Source: Clostridia bacterium
GTDB taxonomy: Bacteria > Bacillota > Clostridia > Oscillospirales > CAG-272
Direction of reading: 5' to 3'
DNA length: 7,189 nt
NCBI GenBank assembly: GCA_017559555.1
Contig: JAFYRH010000289.1
Coordinates: 1-7,189, forward strand
The translations under genes were made by a program, and so were the position numbers. The first letter of the stretch is position 1. Every line of letters begins with the position of its first letter. Positions 1 to 6,340 of this stretch are shown in pieces. The notes beneath the pieces were generated by a model. It saw only the letters and a list, made by a program, of their open reading frames with translations. It was not told the origin of the DNA and ran no database searches.

Positions 1-166
1 CAGAGTCAACCCTTTGGCGCACCTACTTATCGAGGGTTTGCATCGATATTCGCCTTTGGCGATCGATATGCACTCCGTGCTCGATATGGTGCTTGCTTCG
101 CAAGCCTCGATATGTGCTTTGCACGAGGTGGCGAGGAATATTGCCCCCAAGGGGCAAAGTCCTTGA
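1..166. repeat. Structured non-coding repeat, copy 1 (multi-hairpin element)
   Basis: This is the first of two near-identical 166-bp copies, period 174 bp. It carries an ordered series of short hairpins with 3-nt loops: 50-62 (5-bp stem, loop TTT), 70-80 (4 bp, TCC), 91-105 (6 bp, TTC), 114-124 (4 bp, TTT) and 141-157 (7 bp, CAA). The heptamer TCGATAT occurs at 43, 63, 81 and 107, each just before one of the first four hairpins. Longer-range pairing encloses them: 28-35 (TATCGAGG) is the exact reverse complement of 105-112, and 18-24 pairs with 126-133 with one bulge. The whole could fold as a multibranched RNA or an extruded DNA structure. Its left part begins at the window edge, so more copies may lie upstream. 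No credible protein is encoded. Function and family are unknown to me; a dispersed repeat or a structured RNA are the main options. Confidence 0.85.
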
Positions 167-174
167 TAAAAACA

Positions 175-340
175 CAAAGCCAACCCTTTTGCGCACCTAC
201 TTATCGAGGGTTTGCATCGATATTCGCCTTTGGCGATCGATATGCACTCCGTGCTCGATATGGTGCTTGCTTCGCAAGTTCTCGATATGTGCTTTGCACG
301 AGGTGACGAGGAATATTGCCCCAAAGGGGCAAAGTCTTGA
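175..340. repeat. Structured non-coding repeat, copy 2 (multi-hairpin element)
   Basis: This is the second copy, separated from the first by the 8-nt A-rich stretch 167-174. It keeps every hairpin: 224-236, 244-254, 265-279, 289-299 and 316-332. It differs from copy 1 by a few substitutions and single-base indels. Several differences fall in loops or leave pairing possible: the last loop is AAA instead of CAA, and the change near 279-280 turns Watson-Crick pairs into G-U wobbles. The enclosing inverted repeat 202-209 pairs with 280-287 (7 bp plus a wobble). The last hairpin (TTGCCCC, AAA, GGGGCAA) is followed 8 nt later by seven Ts at 341-347, so it is not a canonical terminator, although it could weakly stop transcription arriving from the left. 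The sialidase-like gene's promoter starts about 40 bp beyond the repeat. Confidence 0.85.
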
Positions 341-380
341 TTTTTTTATTCCTTTTGAATCACATATTTCCATTTTCTTA

Positions 381-409
381 TTTACATTCCCCCCTCAATA
401 TGCTATAAT
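381..409 (+). promoter_or_regulatory. Sigma-A-type promoter of the sialidase-like gene
   Basis: TTTACA at 381-386 matches five of six consensus -35 positions. A perfect -10 TATAAT lies at 404-409, with an ideal 17-bp spacer and an extended TG at 401-402. Transcription would start near 416, giving a leader of about 35 nt. The ribosome site GGAGG at 440-444 sits 6 nt before the ATG at 451. No catabolite-response or other operator palindrome is evident between 341 and 450. The sequence suggests strong basal expression by the housekeeping sigma factor rather than a sporulation sigma factor. Confidence 0.85.
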
Positions 410-450
410 GGTTTTAACACCACCCCAAATTTCGCTTTTGGAGGAACAAT

Positions 451-3400
451 ATGAGATTAAATAGAAAGCTTTTAGCACTATTCTTAACATTTTCTATACT
501 GATTGGAAGCATTCCTGCGGTATTTGCAGATGCCGCTTCCCCGTCGACACCTGCGGCAATTGATGAAAATTTTGACAGTATGACAGTCGGTCAAGAACCC
601 AACGGTTGGACTGTTGAACCCACCGACCGCACCGATGCGAGCGTAAAAACAGTAGACGCTCCGCAAAAATCACAAGGAGATTATGCTATGCGTATTGAGG
701 ACAATTCAACCGAATATCAAAATCCCTCACGCGCAACCAAAACCTTTGCGCCCACTGCTGATGTGGAACTGTGCTTTGACTATTATCTCGAAAGCGTGCA
801 AGGTGCAAATGCGTTTGCACTCTCCAAAAACGGTATCGCTACCAATGATAAAAGAGTAAATATTGGTATTTTCCCAAATGATGATGGCACCGGTACGCTG
901 AAGTATTACAGCAAATCGCAAAGCAAATGGGTTTCTACTCCCAAAACAGATATGCAAAAAGAAACTTGGTATTCCTTTAGGATTGTGACAAAAGCAAATT
1001 CAGATTTGGCTGATCTTTACCTTGACGGCAAAAAGGTTTGCTCCATTTGGTCGGACAGAAGCATTGATACAGTCGACCGCGTTGTTTTTCACACCAATAA
1101 CAAGGCAAGTATTGGAGACGTATTTTTGATTGACAACGTCAAAGTGTTTGGTCCTGCCACCGCTATTGACTATCCCGTAGCCACCTGCAACGGCGGAAAG
1201 TTCGGTTTTACCGTTACGCTTTCCAATCTTTCAAATCTTAAATTCGCCCTGATGTCGAATGACGCGTATGGCTTTTATATTGCCGCTAATGAGGATGGCA
1301 CACTTTGCTATCGACGTGACGACCGTTGGATAGAATTCAGCACCGCAGGTGCGGTTTGCACCAACGAAGAATTGCAAATCGTTTTCGATTTGCCGGATGC
1401 TCGCAACGTTGACTATGTACGCGTGTACGTCAACAACATCTATGTTGGCATGGCAATTTACACAAACAAATGCTCCACCGTTACCGCTATGCGTTTTGAA
1501 ACCGAAGGTGACGTTCGCATCAGCAACGTATGGTCGGGAGCTTCGGATGGAATTGTGCAAATGCCCTCTCGCACCGAAAGTGCACCCGAAATTTATGTTC
1601 CCGAAGTAATCCCCTCCACTCCACTCATCCGCTCTCTCGATTATGATCCCACTCTCGGAAAAATGAGTGTGCACAATGCAGGTGGATTCGTTGATACCAA
1701 TACCAACAGTATTGGTGTCGATCTTGGTTATAAACAATCTATCAACGCAATTCGTTTGTACGACAGCGATGCCGAGGTGACATCACGCGCCAATCATTTT
1801 ACACTGTGGCAAAGTGACGATAATTTAAATTGGACAGAAATAAGCGGTTTTCAGTTCAATCGCATTATCGAAGATAAAAAATGTCAAGTTTTGTTCGAGT
1901 TTTCAGGCGTCGAAGCGCGCTACGTAAAAGTACATACCACAAAATACGAAGAAGAAGCTAGCATCTATTTGAGTGAATTTACCACCTGCATTCGTGCAGA
2001 ACGTCGCATTGCACGTCAATGGAAAATGGCAGGCATTGCAATGCAAAAAGAAAATGACCTCTCCCCTACCGTAACACCCATGACACAGGTGCTTGTGCAA
2101 AATCCTTTTTCCATTCAAAAAGGAGATAGCGTTGGCATTTGGTTTGGCATTCACTCCGAAGTCGAGGCTATTGAGTTATACGGAAACGGTCTTGATAATC
2201 TTGGAAAAAATGATTTTGCGCTCTATTACAGCAATGATAACGTTACTTATACAAAAATCGAGAACGTAACACTCAGCCGTGGCGACAGTACCTACCGTTT
2301 GACGTTTGATAGTGTGAAATGCGGTTATCTCAAGCTTTATGCCGCCGTTGATATGAACATTTCCATTTCCTCTGTTGCAGAAGGACTTGTGGCATATTCT
2401 TCGCAAGAAGTGAGCAACGGATACTTTATGCAGTCGGAGCTCAGAGGTGCCGACGGTGACTTTTACACTCTCCCCGATGGAACACTAGTTGCGGCTTACA
2501 ACGGATTTGCTTCTAAAGTCGGTTCTTCCGGTGGCACAGACGCATCCGATGCAACGCTGAACATCATTACTTCCCTTGACGGTGGATACGCTTGGGGTGA
2601 AGAGCAAGTGATGCTTGAAAAACAACCCGGTAGTTTGAATTTGCTCAACCCGACCTTTATTTGGCTTGCAAACGGTGATTTGGGTCTTATTTATTGCGAA
2701 AAAGAAGAAGCTGAAGTTTGCAACATTTATATTCGCCGTTCCACCGATAACGGCTTGACTTGGGGAGATGCACAACGTATTACAGATGCGCCTCAAGGCT
2801 ATACCATTCTTCCAAGCGGACACCGCGTTCTTCGTCTTTCCACAGGGCGTATTCTCTTGCCCGTCGCTTATTCTGCCACCGTAAATGACGTATACGGCTC
2901 TGACCGTGCCATTGGCTACGTTTGGTACTCCGACGATGAGGGTTACACTTGGCATCGCTCTCTCGATGCCTTAACACTTCCCCATGCGGCACTTGAGCCC
3001 TCTGTTGCAGAACTTCAAAACGGAGATATTCTCCTCTCTTTACGTACCCGCGAAGAACGCGTGATCTATCAATCTATTTCCACCGACGGGGGCTTGACTT
3101 GGGCGCAACCCACCAAAACCGCCATCCAATCCCCAAGTGCAACCAACACGGTAATGACCTTGCCTGCTACAGGTGATATTGCACTCTTCTGGAACAACGA
3201 TTTTTCTACAAAAGGCGATGAAAGACGTCCCCTTACAGTGGCAATCTCCACCGATAACGGATTGACCTACCACAACATTCGCAGCTTGGTAGATTGTGAT
3301 TACCCCACCCCTTGGCCGAGCGTGGCATTCTACGGAAGAAGTGTGCTTTTGATGCACGGCAATGAAACACACGTGCGCGTGTTTGACATTGCTACTCTCT

Positions 3401-3915
3401 ATTATACTACTTCGGGCAAGGTAACAACAGCAGATTTGCCGCTTGCCCCGACACCTACTGCCGTTTGGGATGAGGCAACGGGTTGGCTGACAAACGTTAG
3501 CAACTCTATGCAATATTCTCTTGACGGCGGCAAAACTTGGTCTTTTGCTGGCGGAACAAGTGTGCAAATTGAACTCAATGGAATGGCAGCAACAGAAATT
3601 TGGGTCAAGGATATGGGAACTGCCACCACGGCACCATCTGATGTTCAAAAAATCTTGCTCGCGCAAGAAGAACCTACTCCTCCCCCCGTAGATGAACCCG
3701 AAATCTCGTCTCCCGAGGAAGAAACTTCAACTCCTGAGGAAGAAGTCTCTACGCCTGAAGAAAATCCTACTCTCCCGAATGATTCGCTTGAGCAAAGCAA
3801 AAAGCACACCACAAACATCGGCACCGTTGCCGCAATTGTGATCGGTGCTATAATAGCCGTTGGAGCAATCGGCATTGTAACCTATGCTCTCATCAAAAAG
3901 AAAAGAAAAATTTAA
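451..3915 (+). CDS. Secreted, membrane-anchored sialidase-fold (Asp-box) multidomain protein
   Basis: Large surface glycosidase-like protein of 1154 aa. The start is supported by GGAGG 6 nt upstream and a signal peptide at residues 1-26, probably cleaved after AVFA. Likely order of parts: LamG-like region (about 35-235), second beta-sandwich region (236-375), two discoidin/F5-8C-like regions (about 390-515 and 540-650; LWQSDDNLNWTEI in the first, YYSNDNVTYTKI in the second), sialidase-type propeller (655-985), small beta domain (1000-1065), Pro/Glu spacer (1073-1110), transmembrane helix (about 1123-1147) and KKKRKI tail. Asp boxes are at 708-715 (degenerate), 764-771, 827-834, 877-884 and 933-940. 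E849, R865 and R926 sit at spacings expected for the GH33 Glu and the second and third Arg. The usual RIP motif is absent (R665 is a candidate first Arg), and Trp955 lies where the Tyr nucleophile is expected. No LPXTG motif is present, so anchoring is probably by the membrane helix. Sialic acid release is plausible from the fold, but the substrate is uncertain. Confidence 0.88.
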   Translation: MRLNRKLLALFLTFSILIGSIPAVFADAASPSTPAAIDENFDSMTVGQEPNGWTVEPTDRTDASVKTVDAPQKSQGDYAMRIEDNSTEYQNPSRATKTFAPTADVELCFDYYLESVQGANAFALSKNGIATNDKRVNIGIFPNDDGTGTLKYYSKSQSKWVSTPKTDMQKETWYSFRIVTKANSDLADLYLDGKKVCSIWSDRSIDTVDRVVFHTNNKASIGDVFLIDNVKVFGPATAIDYPVATCNGGKFGFTVTLSNLSNLKFALMSNDAYGFYIAANEDGTLCYRRDDRWIEFSTAGAVCTNEELQIVFDLPDARNVDYVRVYVNNIYVGMAIYTNKCSTVTAMRFETEGDVRISNVWSGASDGIVQMPSRTESAPEIYVPEVIPSTPLIRSLDYDPTLGKMSVHNAGGFVDTNTNSIGVDLGYKQSINAIRLYDSDAEVTSRANHFTLWQSDDNLNWTEISGFQFNRIIEDKKCQVLFEFSGVEARYVKVHTTKYEEEASIYLSEFTTCIRAERRIARQWKMAGIAMQKENDLSPTVTPMTQVLVQNPFSIQKGDSVGIWFGIHSEVEAIELYGNGLDNLGKNDFALYYSNDNVTYTKIENVTLSRGDSTYRLTFDSVKCGYLKLYAAVDMNISISSVAEGLVAYSSQEVSNGYFMQSELRGADGDFYTLPDGTLVAAYNGFASKVGSSGGTDASDATLNIITSLDGGYAWGEEQVMLEKQPGSLNLLNPTFIWLANGDLGLIYCEKEEAEVCNIYIRRSTDNGLTWGDAQRITDAPQGYTILPSGHRVLRLSTGRILLPVAYSATVNDVYGSDRAIGYVWYSDDEGYTWHRSLDALTLPHAALEPSVAELQNGDILLSLRTREERVIYQSISTDGGLTWAQPTKTAIQSPSATNTVMTLPATGDIALFWNNDFSTKGDERRPLTVAISTDNGLTYHNIRSLVDCDYPTPWPSVAFYGRSVLLMHGNETHVRVFDIATLYYTTSGKVTTADLPLAPTPTAVWDEATGWLTNVSNSMQYSLDGGKTWSFAGGTSVQIELNGMAATEIWVKDMGTATTAPSDVQKILLAQEEPTPPPVDEPEISSPEEETSTPEEEVSTPEENPTLPNDSLEQSKKHTTNIGTVAAIVIGAIIAVGAIGIVTYALIKKKRKI
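3706..3768 (+). repeat. Three 7-residue Pro/Glu repeats in the wall spacer
   Basis: Three consecutive imperfect 21-bp units encode SSPEEET, STPEEEV and STPEENP (residues 1086-1106) of the sialidase-like protein. They form an acidic, proline-rich extended spacer just before the transmembrane anchor. Such spacers commonly lift catalytic domains through the cell wall. The units differ at synonymous sites, so the duplication is not very recent. Repeat number may vary between strains. Confidence 0.75.
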
Positions 3916-3922
3916 CACAAAA

Positions 3923-3955
3923 CGGGAAGATTGACCCAGTCGGTCAATCTTCCCG
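3923..3955. terminator. Bidirectional intrinsic terminator between convergent genes
   Basis: A perfect 14-bp stem (3923-3936 with 3942-3955) closes a 5-nt loop. On the + strand it follows the sialidase-like stop codon (3913-3915) by 7 nt and leads into ATGTTTTTATT. On the - strand it follows the hydrolase stop codon (complement of 3962-3964) by 6 nt and leads into TTTTGTGTT. It can therefore serve both converging transcripts; the + strand T-tract looks slightly better. Confidence 0.9.
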
Positions 3956-3961
3956 ATGTTT

Positions 3962-5002
3962 TTATTGTGCAATTGCCTTTTCAAAAAAGGAGTTGATATC
4001 TGCAAGGAGCTTATCGTTGGGGAGATTATAGAGGTCGAGGTCGGTGGCGTCAAGAATGCGTTGGCGTTCCTCTTTTGGGATGTCCTCGCCATATTTCTCT
4101 TTCAATTGCTCCATTTGCGTATTCAAACGTGCAATTTCGGCAACGCTTTTTTCGTTGTGGAAGATACTTGAGTGCCCATCCTGCCCCGCATTGCTCATAG
4201 AATAAATCACTACGTTGGGGTTTGTGATTTCATTCTTGTGTGCCACAATGCCGGTGATATCGTAGCGCACAAGCTCGTCACCCGTTCCGTGCACGAGCAT
4301 AACCGGAACATTCGAGCGGTTGATTCCATCGACAGCGGTCAAGGTTGCATATTTTCCAAACAAAAAGAGGTGCTCGAGGTAAGCAAACGGGCGCAAAAGT
4401 GCTGTTGTCTTGCCCATTGTGGCTCCTGCAAAGCGCATCATCATTTGTATGCCGTCGGAATACCCTGCAATGCTTGCAGATGCCTTAACATCGTGGTCGA
4501 AATAGAGTCCTGCGGCAACGGCATAACCACCCCAGCTATGACCCATTAAACATTTTGGCAGATCCTTCAGCGTTTCGTCGCTTTCAATGTAGGTAAGTGC
4601 GGCATGCACGTCGAGCGCGGATTGCACAAGACCCGTGGTGCCGATCCCTTCGCTTGTGCAGGATCCCGTGGCATCATGGGCAAATACACGCCAACCGTGG
4701 TCGACAAGCCATGCAATTTCTTGCATATAGCTTTCGTGACCCGAATTGATTCCGTGTGCAAACACGACAAGTCCCTTGGTATTCTCTTCACCGAAAATAT
4801 AGCCTTGCAAGCGGTTCTTGCCCGAATAAAAAGAAACGTTACGTCGGGGATAAGAATCTTTATAATGATTGTAAAAATAATCGGGAACGGGATAGTTCTG
4901 GTATTCTCCACGCCCAAAGTTGGCTCGCATAATGCGATGCGTAATGATTAAAGCCGCTGCAAACAAAGCAAGAACGACTCCAAAAAGAATAACAAATGGC
5001 AT
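3962..5002 (-). CDS. Membrane-anchored alpha/beta hydrolase (S33/Hydrolase_4-like)
   Basis: A 346-aa serine hydrolase of the alpha/beta fold. Residues 2-22 form one hydrophobic helix, probably an uncleaved membrane anchor with the catalytic domain outside. The oxyanion-strand motif FAHG is at 81-84. The nucleophile elbow GHSWG gives Ser156, VHGTGDELV gives Asp242, and GQDGHSSIF gives His277, so the triad is complete and in the usual order. A charged helical extension (about 280-346) follows the last catalytic residue. The start is supported by AGGAG (complement of 5012-5016) 9 nt before the ATG and by an extended -10 promoter just upstream. The gene converges on the sialidase-like gene and shares its terminator. 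Family members include esterases, lipases and peptidases, so the substrate cannot be assigned from sequence; no specific link to the neighbours is seen. Confidence 0.9.
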   Translation of the reverse strand: MPFVILFGVVLALFAAALIITHRIMRANFGRGEYQNYPVPDYFYNHYKDSYPRRNVSFYSGKNRLQGYIFGEENTKGLVVFAHGINSGHESYMQEIAWLVDHGWRVFAHDATGSCTSEGIGTTGLVQSALDVHAALTYIESDETLKDLPKCLMGHSWGGYAVAAGLYFDHDVKASASIAGYSDGIQMMMRFAGATMGKTTALLRPFAYLEHLFLFGKYATLTAVDGINRSNVPVMLVHGTGDELVRYDITGIVAHKNEITNPNVVIYSMSNAGQDGHSSIFHNEKSVAEIARLNTQMEQLKEKYGEDIPKEERQRILDATDLDLYNLPNDKLLADINSFFEKAIAQ

Positions 5003-5034
5003 TTGTGTTTTCTCCTCTGTTGTATTTCATCCTT

Positions 5035-5063
5035 ATTATACCATTTCCAAAAGAAAAAAACAA
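5035..5063 (-). promoter_or_regulatory. Extended -10 promoter of the alpha/beta hydrolase gene
   Basis: Read on the - strand, a perfect TATAAT (complement of 5035-5040) is preceded by TGG, giving an extended -10. With a 17-bp spacer the -35 position reads TTGTTT (complement of 5058-5063), only three of six consensus bases, which an extended -10 tolerates. It lies in the 64-bp gap after the M50 protease gene, so the hydrolase can be transcribed independently of that gene. Confidence 0.7.
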
Positions 5064-5077
5064 GGCTCATTTGCCTT
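5061..5077 (-). terminator. Possible weak terminator after the M50 protease gene
   Basis: On the - strand AAGGC (complement of 5073-5077) can pair with GCCTT (complement of 5062-5066) around a 6-nt loop that contains the TGA stop codon. A run of seven Ts follows after one G. The stem is only 5 bp, so termination would be weak. The T run overlaps the -35 position of the next gene's promoter. Confidence 0.3.
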
Positions 5078-5663
5078 TTTGTGGCACTCTCCCCTCAAAA
5101 AATCGCGCAAGAAGCGTGATTGTAAAGAAAAAGAGCGTAATGCCATCGGCAATTTTGATCATCAAATAGGCAGAAAACGCCCACAAAAGCCACAAAAACA
5201 AAAACGTACATCCGCGAAGGATGTCACTTGTTCGTTTGGGAGAAGTAAAAGATAGGAGTGCGCACTCAAGCATACGTCCGCCATCGAAGGTTTGAATCGG
5301 CAAAAGATTGAGGATTCCTAACAAGAGTGAAGCGCAGGAGAATGCAATAGCAAGTTTGCCGTGTGACCAAAAGAATGCCCCGAAAATGGAGCACACAAGA
5401 CTTGATATAGGGCCTGCCGCGCACAAAAGCCATTCTTCGCCATAGGAAAGAATGCAACCTTTGACGTCAATGCGCGCGCCCAGCAAATCAAATCGCATGG
5501 AACCGATGGGAATCTTTAAAAATCTTGCCGCCAAAATGTGCCCCACCTCGTGCAAAGCCGCCGCCAAAAGGCTCATTGCAGCAAGACCGCTCTTATCGCA
5601 AAAAAGCATAAAAAGCAAATAAACAAAGGCTAAAGGTTGTATCAAAAAACGTTTTCTTTTCAT
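5067..5663 (-). CDS. Compact M50 site-2-type intramembrane metalloprotease (SpoIVFB-like core)
   Basis: A 198-aa polytopic membrane zinc protease. The metal site HEVGH is at 38-42 (His38, catalytic Glu39, His42), inside the hydrophobic segment 27-47. AAGP is at 82-85, and the third-ligand motif NLLPIQTFDGG is at 119-129, with Asp127 as the ligand. The motifs are about 90 residues apart, as in SpoIVFB and other M50B proteases, which cut substrates within or near the membrane. Hydrophobic stretches at about 10-22, 27-47, 78-98, 103-122, 147-168 and 173-187 suggest about six membrane segments. It lacks the C-terminal CBS domain of Bacillus SpoIVFB (roughly 290 aa) and ends in a short basic tail. 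The start has AAAGGGAAG 6 nt upstream, a moderate ribosome site. The gene follows dpaAB in the same direction, so a role in sporulation (for example pro-sigma-K processing) is possible, but another signalling or housekeeping M50 protease is equally allowed. Confidence 0.88.
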   Translation of the reverse strand: MKRKRFLIQPLAFVYLLFMLFCDKSGLAAMSLLAAALHEVGHILAARFLKIPIGSMRFDLLGARIDVKGCILSYGEEWLLCAAGPISSLVCSIFGAFFWSHGKLAIAFSCASLLLGILNLLPIQTFDGGRMLECALLSFTSPKRTSDILRGCTFLFLWLLWAFSAYLMIKIADGITLFFFTITLLARFFEGRVPQKGK

Positions 5664-5720
5664 ATCGTTCTTCCCTTTTCTTTTTTACAACCTATGTTAT
5701 CTCCCCTGGGAATATGCAAA

Positions 5721-5750
5721 AAGCACGGCAGGCAATTTTCTGTCGTGCTT
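5721..5750 (-). terminator. Hairpin terminator after dpaB
   Basis: The arms 5721-5731 and 5740-5750 pair over 11 positions with an 8-nt loop. Read on the - strand there is one internal A-C mismatch, and the stem ends in CTTTTTGC, which fits an intrinsic terminator 7 nt after the dpaB stop codon. On the + strand the mismatch becomes a G-U pair, followed by the weaker T-rich CTTTGTTTTA. It probably separates dpaAB transcription from the M50 gene, though read-through is possible. The rest of the gap (5664-5757) shows no clear housekeeping promoter for the M50 gene. Confidence 0.7.
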
Positions 5751-5757
5751 CTTTGTT

Positions 5758-6318
5758 TTATAAGAATAGTTTGCGGTATTGTTTACCTGCGAATGCCGCC
5801 TCGAGCGTTGGCAAAAGCAATGAAAAATCTGCCACAAGCGAGTGCGGCTTTTTTTCGGGATCGTCCTGATGCATCGGCACAAAGTACACACACTTGCGCG
5901 AGAGCATTGTGGCAATGTTTTTGAGGTTTGCCGAAAGTGCATCGTTGGATGCAAGCGCCAAGACCATGGGGCGGTCACACCGCAGGTGCGCCTTTGCCGC
6001 CATGCAAACCGCCGTATCGGTAATGCCGTTTGCCATTTTGGCAAGCGTGTTCCCTGTGCAAGGTGCCACAATCAGCGCATCAAGCGAAATTTTTGGACCT
6101 AACGGCTCGGCATCGGGAACGGTGTGTATGATGGAACGGGAACAAATCCTTTCGAGCTCCTCTCTCAATTTTTCTGCCGTTCCAAATCGTGTATCGGTTT
6201 TGAAAACGGTCTCGCTGACGATGGGCTGCACCTCGTAGCCTGCCGCAATTAGTTTTTTGAGTTCTCCAAGCGATTGTGCGTGCGTGCAAAACGAACCGCA
6301 CAAAGCATATCCAAGCAT
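5758..6318 (-). CDS. dpaB: Dipicolinate synthase subunit B (flavoprotein-fold)
   Basis: Second subunit of dipicolinate synthase (SpoVFB in Bacillus). With DpaA it makes pyridine-2,6-dicarboxylate from a lysine-pathway intermediate in the mother cell; the product is taken into the spore core with calcium for heat resistance. The 186-aa protein is nearly family length (about 200). Recognisable motifs are CGSFCT (7-12), TDTRFG (41-46), EPLGPK (71-76), APCTGNTLAKMANG (85-98), ASNDAL (123-128) and QDDPEKKP (151-158), the last group being very characteristic of SpoVFB. The start is fixed by an in-frame TAG 9 nt before the ATG. The ribosome site is weak: only AGG at good spacing, with a better GAGAGG about 16 nt away. 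The gene starts 22 nt after dpaA stops, so translational coupling in an operon is likely. Transcription is expected from a late mother-cell sigma factor, but that promoter would lie outside the window. Confidence 0.96.
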   Translation of the reverse strand: MLGYALCGSFCTHAQSLGELKKLIAAGYEVQPIVSETVFKTDTRFGTAEKLREELERICSRSIIHTVPDAEPLGPKISLDALIVAPCTGNTLAKMANGITDTAVCMAAKAHLRCDRPMVLALASNDALSANLKNIATMLSRKCVYFVPMHQDDPEKKPHSLVADFSLLLPTLEAAFAGKQYRKLFL

Positions 6319-6340
6319 AGCGTTTACCTAGTTTCCTCTC

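Noticed and set aside
1..340. CRISPR array
   Set aside because: There are only two units, no unique spacers of uniform size, and the repeated unit is itself full of differing hairpins. The 8-nt gap between copies is too short for a spacer.
316..347. Canonical intrinsic terminator at the end of repeat copy 2
   Set aside because: The stem is good, but eight bases separate it from the T-run, and copy 1 has the same hairpin with no T-run. The hairpin belongs to the repeat.
93..464. 123-codon + strand reading frame across the repeat and the promoter
   Set aside because: It runs through the hairpin repeat, the promoter and the start of the sialidase-like gene, has no ribosome site, and its product resembles no protein. 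The repeat structure explains the open frame.
3517..3540. Sixth Asp box (SLDGGKTW, residues 1023-1030)
   Set aside because: It lies outside the propeller in the small C-terminal beta domain. Domains of that type often carry a similar YS.DGG.TW string, so I do not count it as a propeller blade.
3040..3666. 208-codon antisense frame within the sialidase-like gene
   Set aside because: It lies fully inside a well-supported CDS and its product is Cys- and His-rich with no recognisable domain. It is a shadow of the sense codons, as are the antisense frames at 1231-1737 and 2485-2955.
3772..3786. LPNDS as an LPXTG sortase signal
   Set aside because: The Thr-Gly of the motif is missing. The hydrophobic helix and basic tail are adequately explained as a membrane anchor, so I treat it as chance unless the host's sortases prove otherwise.
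4172..4951. + strand reading frames opposite the alpha/beta hydrolase
   Set aside because: The - strand frame has a full catalytic triad, membrane helix, ribosome site and promoter. The + strand frames (4172-4549, 4604-4951) have none of these.
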